Shown here: piece after piece, positions 1-7,492 of the stretch
Layout of the letters: every line of letters starts with the position of its first letter
How positions within the stretch are numbered: position 1 is the stretch's first letter
From: DASZGL01 sp035938875
Lineage (GTDB): Bacteria; Chloroflexota; Dormibacteria; Aeolococcales; Aeolococcaceae
Length of the DNA: 22,048 nucleotides
Direction of reading: 5' to 3'
NCBI GenBank assembly: GCA_035938875.1
Contig: DASZGL010000053.1
Coordinates: forward strand, 1-22,048
Notes under the pieces: generated by a model
What the model was told of the DNA's origin: nothing
Seen by the model: only the letters and a program-made list of their open reading frames with translations
The model's database searches: none
Translations under genes and position numbers: made by a program

Positions 1-233
1 AGGTCACCGCCGTCGACGCTGAGATAGCTGAACCTCTGTCGCGTCCAGAATGACGCCGCCAGGGCGTAGAGGAAGGCGCCGACCAGCGAGTAGAAGGACG
101 TGGAGCCCCCGTTGCGCAGCGTCGCCGAGAAGATGGTCACCAGGATGAAGACGGTCGCCGGGAACAGCAGGATGGTGCGATTCTTCCGCCACCGCTCGAC
201 GTCGTACAGGATGGCGTAGCGGCGGGATTTCAC
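1..233 (-). CDS. Small membrane protein, N-terminal part (gene runs off the window)
   Basis: Reading the minus strand from a GTG at 233 gives an open frame to the window edge. It begins VKSRRYAILYDVERWRKN, followed by two hydrophobic segments, roughly residues 19-40 (TILLFPATVFILVTIFSATL) and 48-62 (FYSLVGAFLYALAASFW). This looks like a short basic cytoplasmic N-terminus followed by a two-helix hairpin. A purine-rich AGGG lies 5-8 nt upstream of the GTG as a weak ribosome site. The composition is that of a genuine membrane protein, unlike the Arg/His/Pro-rich alternative minus-strand frame over the same bases. I do not recognise the family, and the C-terminus is outside the window. The start is uncertain because a non-ATG codon was chosen. 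Confidence 0.6.
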   Translation of the reverse strand, partial: MKSRRYAILYDVERWRKNRTILLFPATVFILVTIFSATLRNGGSTSFYSLVGAFLYALAASFWTRQRFSYLSVDGGD

Positions 234-409
234 AGTTGCCCTGCCACAGACGCGGCGAGAATACCGTGGTCTGCAACGGTGCGCGGGCGGCAAAGCCGTG
301 TCACCGAGCCTTTACAAGGCTTCTCGGAACCTGAACATCGCTTCATCGATGCGAGGAGTAATCTCAACACACCGAGCGGAGCAATCTGCTCCTTGAATGT
401 GAAGCTCAT
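230..409 (-). CDS. Possible 59-aa small ORF overlapping the downstream membrane gene
   Basis: On the minus strand an ATG at 409 is preceded by AAGGA with a 5-nt spacer. It opens a 59-codon frame beginning MSFTFKEQIAPLGVLRLLLA and ending in a TGA at 232-230. That stop overlaps the GTG of the membrane gene as GTGA, an arrangement typical of translational coupling. Against it, the codons (TTA, AGA, ACA, ATT) are unlike the GC-rich neighbours, and a strong terminator hairpin ends only 12 nt upstream of the ATG, leaving no room for a promoter of its own. It may be chance reading of AT-richer intergenic DNA. No family is recognised. Confidence 0.2.
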   Translation of the reverse strand: MSFTFKEQIAPLGVLRLLLASMKRCSGSEKPCKGSVTRLCRPRTVADHGILAASVAGQL

Positions 410-421
410 TCCCTTCCTTGG

Positions 422-451
422 AAAGACCGGGAGGCCAACCTCCCGGTCTTT
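422..451. terminator. Perfect 13-bp hairpin, intrinsic terminator
   Basis: The arms AAAGACCGGGAGG (422-434) and CCTCCCGGTCTTT (439-451) are perfectly complementary around a CCAA loop. The 3' side runs TCTTTT on the plus strand, and only TTT followed by CC on the minus strand. It can act in either direction but fits plus-strand termination slightly better. For the minus-strand glpK operon it lies about 200 nt past the glpK stop codon. Confidence 0.75.
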
Positions 452-475
452 TCGCGTCTGGAGGACACGAAAAGA

Positions 476-531
476 CCTCGACTTCTCGAGGGGGGATGCT
501 CCCCTCGACTTCTCGAGGGGGGATGCTCCCC
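476..531. repeat. Two-copy direct repeat, 27-bp period, each copy hairpin-forming
   Basis: The 29-bp segments 476-504 and 503-531 are identical and offset by 27 bp. Each contains CCTCGA-CTTC-TCGAGG, a 6-bp stem with a tetraloop, followed by a G-run, ATGCT and a C-run that can also pair. The copies lie in the 3' region of glpK, between two other hairpins. Two copies with no spacer do not make a CRISPR. A REP-like or slippage-derived element fits better. Confidence 0.7.
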
Positions 532-541
532 CCTATTCATT

Positions 542-567
542 GCCGACCGGGCGGAGCCCGGATCGGC
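542..567 (-). terminator. Hairpin downstream of glpK, possible terminator without U-tract
   Basis: The arms GCCGACCGGGC (542-552) and GCCCGG-A-TCGGC (556-567) pair over 11 bp with one bulged A and a GGA loop. The hairpin begins about 80 nt past the glpK stop on the minus strand. It is not followed by a T-run, so it may be an RNA-stabilising or weak terminator structure. Confidence 0.4.
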
Positions 568-647
568 CTTACCCCCCTCCGGCGCTCCTCGAGCGCCGCC
601 GGCGCGGGTGCGCCGGGCGCTGTGCGCCCATCGGCGCTGTGCGCGCT

Positions 648-2135
648 TCACGCGCTTCCGGTGCTTCGCACTCGATTGACGGCGTCCTTCCAGGCTTCGT
701 AGGGCGCTGCCGGGCGGCGGCCGGGGGTGGCGGGGTGGAAGCGGCGGCCGGGGCGCCAGGCGGCGGCGACGGCGGCGGGGCCGGCGATGAGATCCTCGCC
801 GACCGCGGCGAGCCAGGCGGCGCCGAGGGCTGTCGTCTCCGCCGAGGCGGCGCGGGCCACGGGGATGCCCAGGAGGTCGGCCTGGAACTGGCAGAGGCCG
901 TCCATGACGCTGGCGCCGCCGTCGACGCGCAGCTCGTCGAGGCGAAGGCCGCCGGCCGACTCCATCGCCTCGACGACGTCGCGGGTGCGCAAGGCCATGG
1001 CCTCGACGACGGCGCGGACGACGTGCGCCCTGGTGACACCGGCGGTGATGCCGAGCAGCGCTCCGCGGGCGCCGCTGTCCCAGTAGGGGGCGCCGAGGCC
1101 GGCCAGAGCGGGGACGAAGTGGCAGCCGTTGGCGTCGGCGACGCTGTCGAAGAGCGGCCCGACCTCCGCCGCCTCGGTGATCAGGCCCAAACCGTCGCGA
1201 AGCCAGGTGATGGCGGCACCGCTGACGAAGATGCTCCCCTCCAGCGCGAAGGTGTCGCGTCCGGCGATGCGCCAGGCCACCGTCGCCAGCAGGCCGTGAC
1301 CGGGGTCCCTCACCTTGTTGCCGATGTTGGCGAGAACAAACGATCCCGTGCCGTACGTGTTCTTGCTCATGCCCGGGTCGACGCACGCCTGGCCGAAGAG
1401 CGCCGCCTGCTGATCGCCGGCCACGCCCGACACAGGGACGCGCAGTCCGCGGAAGGCGACGGGATCGGTGAGGGTGACGCGACCCGCCGACTCGCGCACC
1501 TCGGGAAGCATCCGCATGGGTACACCGAACAGCCGGCAGAGTTCGCCGTCAAAGCTGCCCTTCCCGAGGTCGTAGAGCAGTGTGCGGCTCGCGTTCGAGG
1601 CGTCTGTGGCTATCACCGCGCCCCCGCTGAGGCGCGCGATCAACCAGGCGTCGACGGTCGCGGCGCAGAGCTCACCCGCTTCGGCGCGGCGACGCAGCTC
1701 GGGATCGTCCCGCAGCATGAACTCGATCTTGGTGGCGGTGAAGTATGGGTCGAGGAGCAACCCGGTGCGCCGGCGCAGCTCGGCCTCCTCACCGGCATTG
1801 CGATGTGCGTCGCACAGCTCAGCGCTGCGCCGGCACTGCCAGACGATCGCCGGCGCCACCGGATTCAGCGTCTCACGCTCGAAGACGACGACGGTCTCGC
1901 GCTGGTTGGTGATGCCGATCGCCGCCGGCACGGTGTCGCCATCGAGCACCTCGGCGGCGGCGCCGACCACCGACTCCCACAGCGCCATGGCGTCCTGCTC
2001 CACCCAACCCGGCCGGGGATAGCTGACCGGCACCTCCCGGTAGGCGCGCCGCCTGATGGCCCCGTCGACGGTGACCAGCAGGCACGTCGTTCCTGTGGTC
2101 CCCTGGTCGATCGCGAGCAGCAGCGGCTCGCTCAC
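648..2135 (-). CDS. glpK: Glycerol kinase
   Basis: A 495-aa FGGY-family sugar kinase, the usual length for glycerol kinase, which phosphorylates glycerol to sn-glycerol 3-phosphate with ATP in the cytoplasm. The N-terminal phosphate loop is DQGTTGT (residues 10-16). Substrate residues match the E. coli pattern: R79-E80 in ITNQRE, Y131 in DPYF, and catalytic D241 in GVAGDQQAALFGQ, with R232 at the position of the fructose-bisphosphate-binding arginine. The C-terminal ATP-binding half carries YGTGSFVL and LRVDGGASVMDGLCQFQADL. The start is GTG, and the upstream enzyme's stop overlaps it by one base (TAGTG), so translation is probably coupled. It is the last gene of a probable mtnP-crotonase-glpK operon. 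No glpF or glpD is nearby, so glycerol-specific regulation is not evident here. Confidence 0.96.
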   Translation of the reverse strand: MSEPLLLAIDQGTTGTTCLLVTVDGAIRRRAYREVPVSYPRPGWVEQDAMALWESVVGAAAEVLDGDTVPAAIGITNQRETVVVFERETLNPVAPAIVWQCRRSAELCDAHRNAGEEAELRRRTGLLLDPYFTATKIEFMLRDDPELRRRAEAGELCAATVDAWLIARLSGGAVIATDASNASRTLLYDLGKGSFDGELCRLFGVPMRMLPEVRESAGRVTLTDPVAFRGLRVPVSGVAGDQQAALFGQACVDPGMSKNTYGTGSFVLANIGNKVRDPGHGLLATVAWRIAGRDTFALEGSIFVSGAAITWLRDGLGLITEAAEVGPLFDSVADANGCHFVPALAGLGAPYWDSGARGALLGITAGVTRAHVVRAVVEAMALRTRDVVEAMESAGGLRLDELRVDGGASVMDGLCQFQADLLGIPVARAASAETTALGAAWLAAVGEDLIAGPAAVAAAWRPGRRFHPATPGRRPAAPYEAWKDAVNRVRSTGSA

Positions 2136-2941
2136 TACTCGCCGCGAAAGCGCGGGGCGCGGCGCTCCATCGCCGCCGCCAGCCCTTCGCGGAAGTCCTC
2201 GGATCGGAGCAGGGTGGTCAGGTTCTCGCGCAACGCCTCAGCCATGCTGCGGCTGCCATCAATACCCGCGCTGTCGGCGAGCATGATCCGCTTGGCCGCG
2301 CTCACCGCCAGTGGTGCGGCGGCTGCGCACCGATCCAGCCACCGCGCAGCGCAGGCATCGAGCTGGCTGCGGGGGACGACCTCGTTGAGCACCCCCCAGC
2401 GCTCGAAGGTTGCGGCATCGATCCGATCGCCGAAGTACACCGCCTCCCTGGCGCGGGAGAGGCCCACCTCTCGCTGCAGACGGTGCACACCGCCGAGATC
2501 TGGAACGAAGGCGTACTTCATCTCCATCAGCGAGAAGTGCGCGTCGTCGGAGGCGACGCGGAAGTCGCATGCCAGCATCAGCTCGACGCCGCCGCCGATG
2601 CACGCGCCCTGGATGACGGCGAGCGTGGGTCGCGGACATGACTCGACGGCGCTGAACACCTCCTGGAGGCGATGCCCGCTCTCCCTCTCGGTTCCGCTGG
2701 AGGCGGCTATGCCCGCGAGCAGCGCGCGATCCAGCCCGGAGCAGAAGTGATCGCCCTCACCGCGCAGCACGACAGCGCGCACGTCACGCTGGTGTGCCCG
2801 TTCGCCGAAGGCGTAGGCGAGGACGGTGAAGACGCCTTCGTCCAGGGGATTGAGATGGCGCGGCCGCGACAGGGTCACGGTGAGCACGCCGCTGTCGTCG
2901 ACCTCGACGTGTGCCGATGCGGTTGCAGGCAGGGTTTCCAT
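2135..2941 (-). CDS. Enoyl-CoA hydratase/isomerase (crotonase) family protein
   Basis: A 268-aa crotonase-fold enzyme acting on acyl-CoA thioesters. The oxyanion-hole segments are CSGLD (67-71) and GACIGGG (112-118). The two hydratase glutamates are present with the canonical 20-residue spacing: E120 in GGGVELMLACD and E140 in LMEMKYAF. D148 in VPDLGG aligns with the extra aspartate of dienoyl-CoA isomerases (ECH1) rather than the Gly usual in hydratases, so the reaction could be hydration or double-bond isomerisation. The ATG has a good GAGG ribosome site 7 nt upstream and lies 26 nt after the mtnP stop. The stop overlaps the glpK start. Substrate chain length cannot be told, and no other fatty-acid genes are adjacent. 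Confidence 0.9.
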   Translation of the reverse strand: METLPATASAHVEVDDSGVLTVTLSRPRHLNPLDEGVFTVLAYAFGERAHQRDVRAVVLRGEGDHFCSGLDRALLAGIAASSGTERESGHRLQEVFSAVESCPRPTLAVIQGACIGGGVELMLACDFRVASDDAHFSLMEMKYAFVPDLGGVHRLQREVGLSRAREAVYFGDRIDAATFERWGVLNEVVPRSQLDACAARWLDRCAAAAPLAVSAAKRIMLADSAGIDGSRSMAEALRENLTTLLRSEDFREGLAAAMERRAPRFRGE

Positions 2942-2967
2942 GGGTTACCTCGTGGTCGTCGCGGCGG

Positions 2968-3780
2968 TCAGTGGGACAGAGGGACGGGGCGTTGAGCGGC
3001 GCAGTCGCAGCCACGCCGCGCCGGAACGCTCTCGATGAGACTCACGAGAGCGCTGCGCAGGTGCTGGGTGTTCCTGGCAAAGACGGCGAAAACCTCCTCC
3101 TGGGTTACCGGGCGGATCTCCGGGGATCCGGCGACGCCGGTGTCGTAGTCGGTCACCAGGGACAGGTTGACATAGCACATCCCCAGCTCGCGGGCGAGGA
3201 CGACCTCGGGATACTGGGTCATGTTGATGACGTCGCCGAGCTGGGCGTAATGGCGGGATTCGGCGCGGGTGCTGAATCGTGGCCCCTGGACGACGACCAC
3301 GGTGCCGCCACGGTGAGCCACGAGTCCGGCGGAACGGATCGCCGCCGCGGCGAAGGGGCGGAGCTCGGCGCAGTACGGATCGGCGGCGCTGAGATGAGCG
3401 ACCTCCGGCCCGTCGAAGAACGTCGACTCCCGCGAATGGGTGCGGTCGAGGAACTGGTCGCAGATCACCACCTCTCCGGGGGCGAGATCGGCGCGCAGAC
3501 TCCCGACGGCGCACGGCGCCAGCACTCTCTCCACGCCAAGGGTGCTCAGCGCCCACAGGTTGGCGCGGTAGTTGATGCGATGCGGGGGGATGGTGTGCCC
3601 GCGGCCGTGTCGGGGAAGGAAGGCGACACCGACAGCTCCGATTCGTGCCACGGTGAGGGCGCCGCTCGGTGGTCCGTAGGGGGTCTCGACATCGACCTCC
3701 TCGGCGTCGTCGAGGAAGCTGTACAGGCCGGTGCCGCCGATCACTCCGACGGCGGCGCGCGCCTGGCTCATCGACGGCAT
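2968..3780 (-). CDS. mtnP: S-methyl-5'-thioadenosine phosphorylase
   Basis: A 270-aa trimeric-type purine nucleoside phosphorylase family member. It would phosphorolyse methylthioadenosine to adenine and methylthioribose-1-phosphate. Motifs seen are GVIGGTGLYSF (residues 12-22), PRHGRGHTIPPHRINYRAN (56-74), QGPRFSTRAESRHY (165-178) and NMTQYPEVVLARE (186-198). VTDYD (209-213) places D211 and D213 where 6-aminopurine-specific MTAPs have their base-binding aspartates, favouring MTA over inosine/guanosine. The ATG at 3780 is chosen; ATG 3771 is an alternative, and neither has a clear ribosome site. mtnA, the next pathway enzyme, lies at 7485-8534 beyond two signalling genes. This gene heads a probable operon with the crotonase and glpK, and diverges from the cyclase gene with a 49-bp gap. 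Confidence 0.93.
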   Translation of the reverse strand: MPSMSQARAAVGVIGGTGLYSFLDDAEEVDVETPYGPPSGALTVARIGAVGVAFLPRHGRGHTIPPHRINYRANLWALSTLGVERVLAPCAVGSLRADLAPGEVVICDQFLDRTHSRESTFFDGPEVAHLSAADPYCAELRPFAAAAIRSAGLVAHRGGTVVVVQGPRFSTRAESRHYAQLGDVINMTQYPEVVLARELGMCYVNLSLVTDYDTGVAGSPEIRPVTQEEVFAVFARNTQHLRSALVSLIESVPARRGCDCAAQRPVPLSH

Positions 3781-3815
3781 GGTGCCATGCGCTGGCGCGC
3801 CCTCGCGGTGAGGAC

Positions 3816-3821
3816 TACCCT
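3816..3821 (+). promoter_or_regulatory. -10-like box for a leaderless cyclase transcript
   Basis: TACCCT ends 8 nt before the GTG at 3830, the spacing expected if transcription starts at or next to the start codon. No Shine-Dalgarno sequence is visible before this GTG. No clear -35 is seen. Confidence 0.4.
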
Positions 3822-3829
3822 GGGAAACC

Positions 3830-6800
3830 GTGCCCACCCGATCGGTCGTCTGCCCCCTCCACGTCGGCCGCGACGAGGAGCTGTCTGCGGTCCGCGGATC
3901 GCTGGCCCGCGTCGGCGCGGGCGATGGCGGGCGCACGCTGCTCATCGGCGGTGAGGCCGGGGTCGGCAAGAGCCGGCTCGCCGGGGACGCGACGCGGCTG
4001 GCCGAGACAGAAGGCTTCCTGATCCTCAGCGGCGCGTGTACCGAGGGAGCGAGCACCGCGTTCGCACCCGTCGTCGCCGCCTTGCGCCGCCACACGCGTA
4101 CGGCCGACGACGCATCGCTGCGCCGGCTCTTCGACGGTCCCGCGCGCCTCGCCGCCACCCTGGTGCCCGAGGTCAGTGAGCTCGTCGGTGCGGGCGGGTC
4201 GGGAACTGCGGCGACCGCCGAAGACCTCCACGCCGCCACATGGCACCTGGTGCGCCGCCTCGGCGCCGCACGGCCGGTGCTGCTTCTCCTCGAGGACATC
4301 CATTGGGCAGACCCGGACACGATGCGCTTAATGGCCCATCTGGTGAGCGAGGCGCCAACCCTGCCGCTGTGGCTGGTGGCCACCTATCGCGTCGACGAGC
4401 TCCACCGGCGCCATCCCTTGACCCCGCTGCTGGCTCACATGCGCCGTGCCCAGGGGGTCGACGAGGTACGCCTCACGCCGCTCGACCGCGAGCAGGTGCG
4501 CGCCATGGTCAGCGCGCTCTTCGGCGGCACCTCGGTGAGCGACGAATTCGTCGACGCGGTGAGAAGCCGCACCACCGGCAACCCCTTCTTCATCGAGGAG
4601 CTCTGCACCGTTCTGGTCGAACGTGGCGACATCTACCGGAGCGGCGACGAATGGGACCGGCGCAGCCTCGACCAGATCGAGCTGCCGGAGACGGTGCGCG
4701 AGACGCTGCTGGCGCGCGTGGCGCACGTCGACGACTCGACCGCGATTCTGCTGCGCATCGCCGCCGTCGCCGGTGAACGCGTCGACGCCGACGCGCTGGT
4801 GATCGCCGCGGAAGCCAGCCGCGAGGCCGTGGACCGGGCGATGGTCGAGGCCCTCGACCGGCAGCTCCTCGTCGAGCGCCGCGACGGCGGCACGACCCAC
4901 TACGCATTCCGCCACGCGCTGACCCGCGAGGCGCTCGCTGACGAGCTCGTCGGCCCCGAACGGCAGCACGTTCATCGCCGGGTGGCGGAGGCGCTTGCGT
5001 CGATCTACACCACCGACCCCGATGCCGTGGCCGCTGAGATCAGCGACCACTTCTCCCAGGCCGGCGTCACCGACAGGGCTGCCGAGTACGCGCTGCGGGC
5101 GGCGCGGCGAGCGGCACGGCTCCACGCGTACATCGCCGCCGGCGAGCACTACAGCAACGCGCTGCGGCTTCTCGGCGACGACGCGCCGGACCGCCTCGAG
5201 CTGCTTCTCGAAGCCGCCGAAGCGACGGTCACCGACCAGGACCGCACCTACTCAACGTCGTTTGCCCGCGAAGCAAGGGCGATCGCGCAACGCGGCAACA
5301 ACGCGGTGGCCGAGGCGAGGGCGATGCGATGGCTCTGGCAGGACCTCTGGCGCAACGGCGACAGCACCGGCGCGCTGGCGCTCAACCGTGAGGCGCTCGC
5401 GCTGGTCGAGGGTCGCGACGACTGGACTGAGGCCTGGGCGCTGCAACAGCTGACCCGTCACCTGGCCATCAGGGGTGCTCGGGACGAAGCCCGGGCGCTG
5501 ATCCCCCGTGCCCAGGAAACCGCGGTCCGGGCCGGCCACGGTGAGGCGCTGGCGCAGATCCACACCACGAGGGCGATTCTGGGCCGCACCGACGACGAAT
5601 ACATCGAAGCGTTCGACGAGGCCATCCGCGCGGCAAAGGCCGCCGGATCGCTCGCAGCCGAGGTCAACTCCACGACCACTGTCGGCTACATCTCGCTGTG
5701 GCGCGGACACATGGACAGGGCCCGCGAGCTGTTGGCGCGTGCCGGCGACCTCGCTGATCGCGTGCTTCCCGGACAGGCGGGATACGTACACGGTGGCAGC
5801 GCATGGGCACGTTCGGTGACGGGCGACTACGATGGCGCGCTTGCCGAGGCCATGCCTCTCCGCGATGCCCCCGCAATTCCCACGCGCATGGTCGCGCTGA
5901 CCGCGCTTGCCGAAGTAACCCTTCGTCGAGGTCTGCGTGACGATGCCGCGACGTACGCCGCCGAGAACTTGCAGCTCGCCGAGGCCAACGGCGAGGGCCA
6001 GCGCATCGATCCGGCCCTGGCACACGTCACCCGCGTCAACCTTCTCAATGACTCTCACGCCGCAGACGTGGTGGTACGGCGTTTCATCGACGGGTCGTAC
6101 CGTCCCTCGACGCATGCATTGGTGTCGCCTGACGTGGTCAACGCCTTGGCGCAGCAGGGTGATCGCGCGCGCATCGCCCAGCTGCTCGACGTCCTCCGCG
6201 AGCTGACCACCGCAGACCCCAACCGGCACAACCGCGCCGCGCAGGCGCTCTGCGAGGGAATCGCGCTGGCTGCGGACGGCGCGCACGCCGACGCCCTGCT
6301 CCACCTCACCGAAGCGGTCGACGTCTATCGAAGCATGCCCTACCCGGCGCGCGAAGCCGATGCGCTGCTCGCGCTCGCCGACGTCGAAACCCGCTGCGGT
6401 CGCACCGCTGAGGCTCTAGGCGCCGCCCGAGCCGTCAAGCTCATCGCCGAACGGCTGCAGAGTACGCCGCTGGCCGAGGCCGCCGACGGGCTGTTGCACA
6501 GCAGCGACGCCGACCTGGTCCTCGCCACGGTGTTGATCACCGACATCGTGGGCAGCACCGAGATCGCGGCGCGGCTGGGTGATCGCGCCTGGCGTGAGCT
6601 GCTCGTACGCCACAACGCCATCGTCCGTCGCGAGCTCGAGCGCCATCGAGGGCGCGAGATCGACACCGCCGGTGACGGGTTCATCGCCGCCTTCGAGAGC
6701 CCTGCTCGCGCGATCCGCTGCGCTCAGGCCGTGCTCAGCGCGCTCAACGCCGCCGGCGTCGACATCCGCGCCGGCCTCCACACCGGCGAGTGTGAGGCGG

Positions 6801-7015
6801 TGGGCGAAAAGCTCACGGGCATCGCCGTGCACACCGCGGCACGCATCGCCGCCGCTGCGGGATCCGGCGAGGTGCTGGTCTCGGCCACGGTGCGTGAGCT
6901 CGTTGCCGGAGCAGGTTTCGGCTTCTCCGACCGGGGCACACGAGAGCTCCGCGGCCTCCCCGGCGAATGGCGCCTCTATGCCGTCGACGGCTCGGGATCT
7001 GCGCACAGCCAGTGA
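3830..7015 (+). CDS. STAND-type ATPase / TPR-like repeat / class III nucleotide cyclase fusion
   Basis: A 1061-aa cytoplasmic multidomain signalling protein. Residues about 10-300 form an AAA/STAND ATPase with Walker A GEAGVGKS (41-48) and Walker B LLLLEDIHWAD (151-161). Residues about 390-880 are Ala-rich helical repeats of TPR type, the usual sensor or scaffold. Residues about 899-1055 are a class III adenylate/guanylate cyclase domain. The metal aspartates are D905 (LITDIVGST) and D949 (TAGDGF). The purine-selecting Lys position is Asp (D945 in REIDTAGD), and the transition-state Asn position is His (H1001 in AVHTAARI), with R1005 retained. Domain order is unusual: in many relatives the cyclase is N-terminal, here it is at the end. 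The GTG start lacks a ribosome site and may be leaderless. The next gene encodes a cNMP-binding domain. Product nucleotide and actual activity cannot be assigned from sequence. Confidence 0.9.
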   Translation: MPTRSVVCPLHVGRDEELSAVRGSLARVGAGDGGRTLLIGGEAGVGKSRLAGDATRLAETEGFLILSGACTEGASTAFAPVVAALRRHTRTADDASLRRLFDGPARLAATLVPEVSELVGAGGSGTAATAEDLHAATWHLVRRLGAARPVLLLLEDIHWADPDTMRLMAHLVSEAPTLPLWLVATYRVDELHRRHPLTPLLAHMRRAQGVDEVRLTPLDREQVRAMVSALFGGTSVSDEFVDAVRSRTTGNPFFIEELCTVLVERGDIYRSGDEWDRRSLDQIELPETVRETLLARVAHVDDSTAILLRIAAVAGERVDADALVIAAEASREAVDRAMVEALDRQLLVERRDGGTTHYAFRHALTREALADELVGPERQHVHRRVAEALASIYTTDPDAVAAEISDHFSQAGVTDRAAEYALRAARRAARLHAYIAAGEHYSNALRLLGDDAPDRLELLLEAAEATVTDQDRTYSTSFAREARAIAQRGNNAVAEARAMRWLWQDLWRNGDSTGALALNREALALVEGRDDWTEAWALQQLTRHLAIRGARDEARALIPRAQETAVRAGHGEALAQIHTTRAILGRTDDEYIEAFDEAIRAAKAAGSLAAEVNSTTTVGYISLWRGHMDRARELLARAGDLADRVLPGQAGYVHGGSAWARSVTGDYDGALAEAMPLRDAPAIPTRMVALTALAEVTLRRGLRDDAATYAAENLQLAEANGEGQRIDPALAHVTRVNLLNDSHAADVVVRRFIDGSYRPSTHALVSPDVVNALAQQGDRARIAQLLDVLRELTTADPNRHNRAAQALCEGIALAADGAHADALLHLTEAVDVYRSMPYPAREADALLALADVETRCGRTAEALGAARAVKLIAERLQSTPLAEAADGLLHSSDADLVLATVLITDIVGSTEIAARLGDRAWRELLVRHNAIVRRELERHRGREIDTAGDGFIAAFESPARAIRCAQAVLSALNAAGVDIRAGLHTGECEAVGEKLTGIAVHTAARIAAAAGSGEVLVSATVRELVAGAGFGFSDRGTRELRGLPGEWRLYAVDGSGSAHSQ

Positions 7016-7063
7016 CGGCCTCTCGTATGATCTGCCCGCGCGTCAACCCACCCGGGGGAGGCC

Positions 7064-7492
7064 ATGGCTGCACGCGACGATCGGCTTGAGATGCTCGGAC
7101 GGGTCCCCCTGTTCGAGGGCCTGTCGAAGGGGGAGCTGAGGGCGGTTTTGCGCAGCTCCCAGGAGGTCGATCATCCCGCCGGCAAGGAGGTCGTTCGCGA
7201 GGGAACCGAGGGCACTGGCTTCCATCTCATCCTCGCCGGCGACGCCACAGTCATCCAGGGCGGGCGACGCAAGCGCTCACTGGGTCCCGGTGACTACTTT
7301 GGCGACATCGCCCTGATCGATCGCGGGCCACGCACCGCCACTGTCCGCGCTGACACCGACATGCACACGCTGTCGATCGCGGCGTGGCACTTCAAGCCGT
7401 TGCTCCACGAGCATCCCAAGATGGCCTTCAAGCTGCTCATCGAGCTGTGCCGGCGCCTTCGCGCCGCGGAGAGCGCGACGCCGGTCAGCTGA
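7064..7492 (+). CDS. Stand-alone cyclic-nucleotide-binding domain protein
   Basis: A 142-aa protein consisting almost entirely of one CRP/PKA-type cNMP-binding domain. The beta-roll starts at LGRVPLFEGLS (11-21). The phosphate-binding cassette is GDYFGDIALIDRGPRTATV (76-94), with R90 as the phosphate-binding arginine and D81 at the position usually Glu. No HTH or membrane segment follows, only a short C-terminal helix, so it is not a CRP-type transcription factor; it probably signals by protein contact. The ATG at 7064 has a strong ribosome site, GGGGGAGG at 7054-7061. It lies 48 nt after the cyclase gene on the same strand, which suggests it reads that enzyme's product. A TATGAT at 7025-7030 could be a separate -10. 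Its 3' end overlaps mtnA by 8 bp, tail to tail. Confidence 0.88.
   Translation: MAARDDRLEMLGRVPLFEGLSKGELRAVLRSSQEVDHPAGKEVVREGTEGTGFHLILAGDATVIQGGRRKRSLGPGDYFGDIALIDRGPRTATVRADTDMHTLSIAAWHFKPLLHEHPKMAFKLLIELCRRLRAAESATPVS

Larger units (their letters stand above)
234..647. other. Structured intergenic region between glpK and the membrane gene
   Basis: About 410 bases lie between the end of glpK and the start of the membrane protein, without a confident gene. The part from about 290 to 475 is visibly less GC-rich than the rest of the window. It holds several short hairpins: CCGAG/CTCGG arms at 304-327 enclosing CCTT/AAGG, CATCG/CGATG near 338-353, and GGAGCA/TGCTCC at 378-392. It also holds the terminator at 422-451, the direct repeat at 476-531 and the hairpin at 542-567. 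The cluster of hairpins ending in a terminator could be a small RNA on the plus strand, or simply 3'-untranslated structure of the glpK operon. Confidence 0.5.

Noticed and set aside
476..531. CRISPR-like repeats
   Set aside because: Only two copies, directly adjacent with no spacer, and no cas genes.
279..2750. Long plus-strand open frame of 823 codons
   Set aside because: It lies antisense to glpK and the crotonase gene, whose products are clear families. Its translation is Arg/Gly/Ala/Asp-rich with no recognisable domain, as expected when GC-rich third positions suppress stops on the other strand.
3770..3829. SAM-type riboswitch before mtnP
   Set aside because: Only 49 bp separate mtnP from the divergent gene, too little for any SAM riboswitch, and no such folding elements are seen.
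2911..3954. Plus-strand frame of 347 codons opposite mtnP
   Set aside because: Overlaps the confident mtnP in antisense and runs into the start of the cyclase gene in another frame.
3781..4383. N-terminal extension of mtnP to 471 codons
   Set aside because: The extra 200 residues are Arg/Ser/Pro-rich, antisense to the cyclase gene, and outside the MTAP family length; the family starts at GVIGGTG near residue 12 of the chosen form.
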